NCBI GenBank assembly: GCA_045537555.1
Contig: JAZSPR010000117.1
Coordinates: 1 to 6,807, forward strand
Length of the DNA stretch: 6,807 bases
Direction of reading: 5' to 3'
From: UBA1081 sp045537555
Lineage (GTDB): Bacteria; Bacillota; Clostridia; Oscillospirales; Acutalibacteraceae
A program made the position numbers and the translations under genes. Positions 5,680 to 6,807 of the stretch are shown here, piece by piece. Position 1 is the first letter of the stretch, and the number at the start of each line of letters is the position of its first letter. The notes under the pieces were generated by a model. It had not been told where the DNA came from. It ran no database searches and saw only the letters and a list, made by a program, of their open reading frames with translations.

Positions 5680-6807
5680 ATGGAAATCAAGGTTTTATCA
5701 TCACTTGCAAAAGTTTTCTGCAACGAAATCTGCGGTGAATACGAAATTGACACACTCAGTTGTCTTAAAAAAGAGAGAACATCATTTGTTATTGCCGTAA
5801 AGCCTGAAAAGGATACCGAGGCAACATTTGAAACAGAATGTAAAAATCTTAAAGTATTTAAAATCGTATTTGTCCCTGCCGAGCATCTTGCAGATGATGA
5901 CCGTGACGATTACTATGTAAGAAATGCCATGAAGGGATATTATCCCGATGTTCTTGTGCCTCTTGACAGTGCAGTAAGCCTTAAAGCAAACGAATGGACT
6001 GCTGTCTGGTGTGAATACACGGCAGAGAATGAAAAAGAAGTTTCAGTTACTGTTGAAACTGCAGAAAAGACAGAAACAGTCACACTCAAAACAGAAATTG
6101 CCAAGACTTCACTTGATGAGCAGACACTCATCTGCACACATTGGTTCCATGCAGATTGTCTTGCAGATTATTACAACGTTCCTGTATGGAGTGAGGAGCA
6201 TTGGAAGTATATTGAAAACTTTATGAAGGCCGCAAATGCACACGGTATCAACTTTATTCTTACTCCGCTTTTCACTCCTCCTCTTGATACTGAGGTCGGC
6301 GGTGAAAGAACGACTGTGCAGCTTGTTGATGTTAAGAGATATAACTATCAGTATACATTCGGTTTTGATAAGCTAAAAAGATGGATTGACCTTGCATTCT
6401 CATGCGGAATGAAATATATTGAGTTTTCACATCTTTACACTCAGTGGGGTGCTGCCTATGCACCTAAAATCATGGCTGAAACAACAGACGGTTATAAACG
6501 TATTTTCGGTTGGGAAACAAATGCTCACGGAAAAAGATATGAAGATTTTCTGCGTCAGTTTGCTAAAGCTCTTATCGAATTTATCGATAAAGAAGGCATC
6601 CGTGACAAAGTAATGTTCCACACATCGGATGAACCTTCAACAGAAGGCATTTTAAAATACAGAAAATCTGCAAATCTTATGAATGAGCTTTTCGGTGAGT
6701 TTAAAACTATTGATGCTCTTTCATCCTTTGTTTTCTATAAGACAGGGCTTATAAAAACACCCGTACCTTGCCTTGATCACATTGAAAGATTTGCAGGTAA
6801 AGTACCC
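5680..6807 (+). CDS. GH123/DUF4091-family glycoside hydrolase (3'-truncated by window end)
   Basis: The first 376 codons are open to the window edge; no stop is reached. From family length (roughly 550 residues, from memory) about 170-190 residues are missing. Residues 1 to about 140 look like the beta-rich N-terminal domain. From about 148 the catalytic barrel begins (THWFHADCLADYY, 153-165), followed by FILTPLFTPPLDTE and EFSHLYTQWGAAYAPK (248 onward). HTSDEP (314-319) contains the Asp317-Glu318 pair matching the catalytic Asp-Glu of GH123 beta-N-acetylgalactosaminidases, where Asp orients the substrate N-acetyl group and Glu is the general acid. Beta-GalNAc hydrolysis is therefore the best guess, but the family is diverse and substrate is not proven. 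There is no signal peptide or membrane segment, so it should act in the cytoplasm on imported oligosaccharides. The start has AAAGGAAG (5664-5671) 8 nt before the ATG. The gene is divergent from the glmU-like gene. Confidence 0.85.
   Translation, partial: MEIKVLSSLAKVFCNEICGEYEIDTLSCLKKERTSFVIAVKPEKDTEATFETECKNLKVFKIVFVPAEHLADDDRDDYYVRNAMKGYYPDVLVPLDSAVSLKANEWTAVWCEYTAENEKEVSVTVETAEKTETVTLKTEIAKTSLDEQTLICTHWFHADCLADYYNVPVWSEEHWKYIENFMKAANAHGINFILTPLFTPPLDTEVGGERTTVQLVDVKRYNYQYTFGFDKLKRWIDLAFSCGMKYIEFSHLYTQWGAAYAPKIMAETTDGYKRIFGWETNAHGKRYEDFLRQFAKALIEFIDKEGIRDKVMFHTSDEPSTEGILKYRKSANLMNELFGEFKTIDALSSFVFYKTGLIKTPVPCLDHIERFAGKVP

Overview
The window looks like a chromosomal segment from a low-to-mid GC Firmicute, most likely a gut-type Clostridia (Oscillospirales/Ruminococcus-like). 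The basis is the glmU–pth–mfd gene order typical of Firmicutes, strong AGGAGG-like ribosome binding sites, AT-rich intergenic DNA with sigma-A-like promoters, and a neighbouring cytoplasmic GH123-type glycosidase. The genus cannot be fixed from this sequence alone.

Layout. Bases 1-151 are non-coding and hold a compact hairpin-rich element at 41-123: three adjacent hairpins with a possible closing stem, probably a dispersed REP/MITE-like repeat. Bases 152-5477 carry three minus-strand genes, in transcription order a glmU-like gene (5477-4293), pth (4273-3650) and mfd (3628-152). Gaps of 19 and 21 nt and a single good promoter upstream (5534-5506) make them look like one operon. Bases 5478-5679 are a divergent AT-rich control region with a promoter facing each way and inverted repeats between them. 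From 5680 to the window edge a plus-strand gene encodes the first 376 residues of a GH123/DUF4091-family glycosidase, cut off by the end of the window.

Function. The operon combines amino-sugar nucleotide synthesis for the cell wall (GlmU C-terminal acetyltransferase), recycling of peptidyl-tRNA (Pth) and transcription-coupled repair (Mfd); Pth and Mfd have complete active-site motifs. The most unusual gene is glmU. Its acetyltransferase domain aligns residue by residue with E. coli GlmU, whereas its N-terminal uridyltransferase domain is about 66 residues short and has lost the nucleotide-binding signature and the metal-binding aspartate. It is probably a single-function glucosamine-1-phosphate acetyltransferase. 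The divergent glycosidase probably releases N-acetylhexosamine (GalNAc) inside the cell; any metabolic link to the GlmU-like protein is speculation.

I found no CRISPR array, tRNA, rRNA, transposase, prophage or defence gene. Apart from the degenerate GlmU, the hairpin element and the divergent control region, this is ordinary housekeeping DNA.
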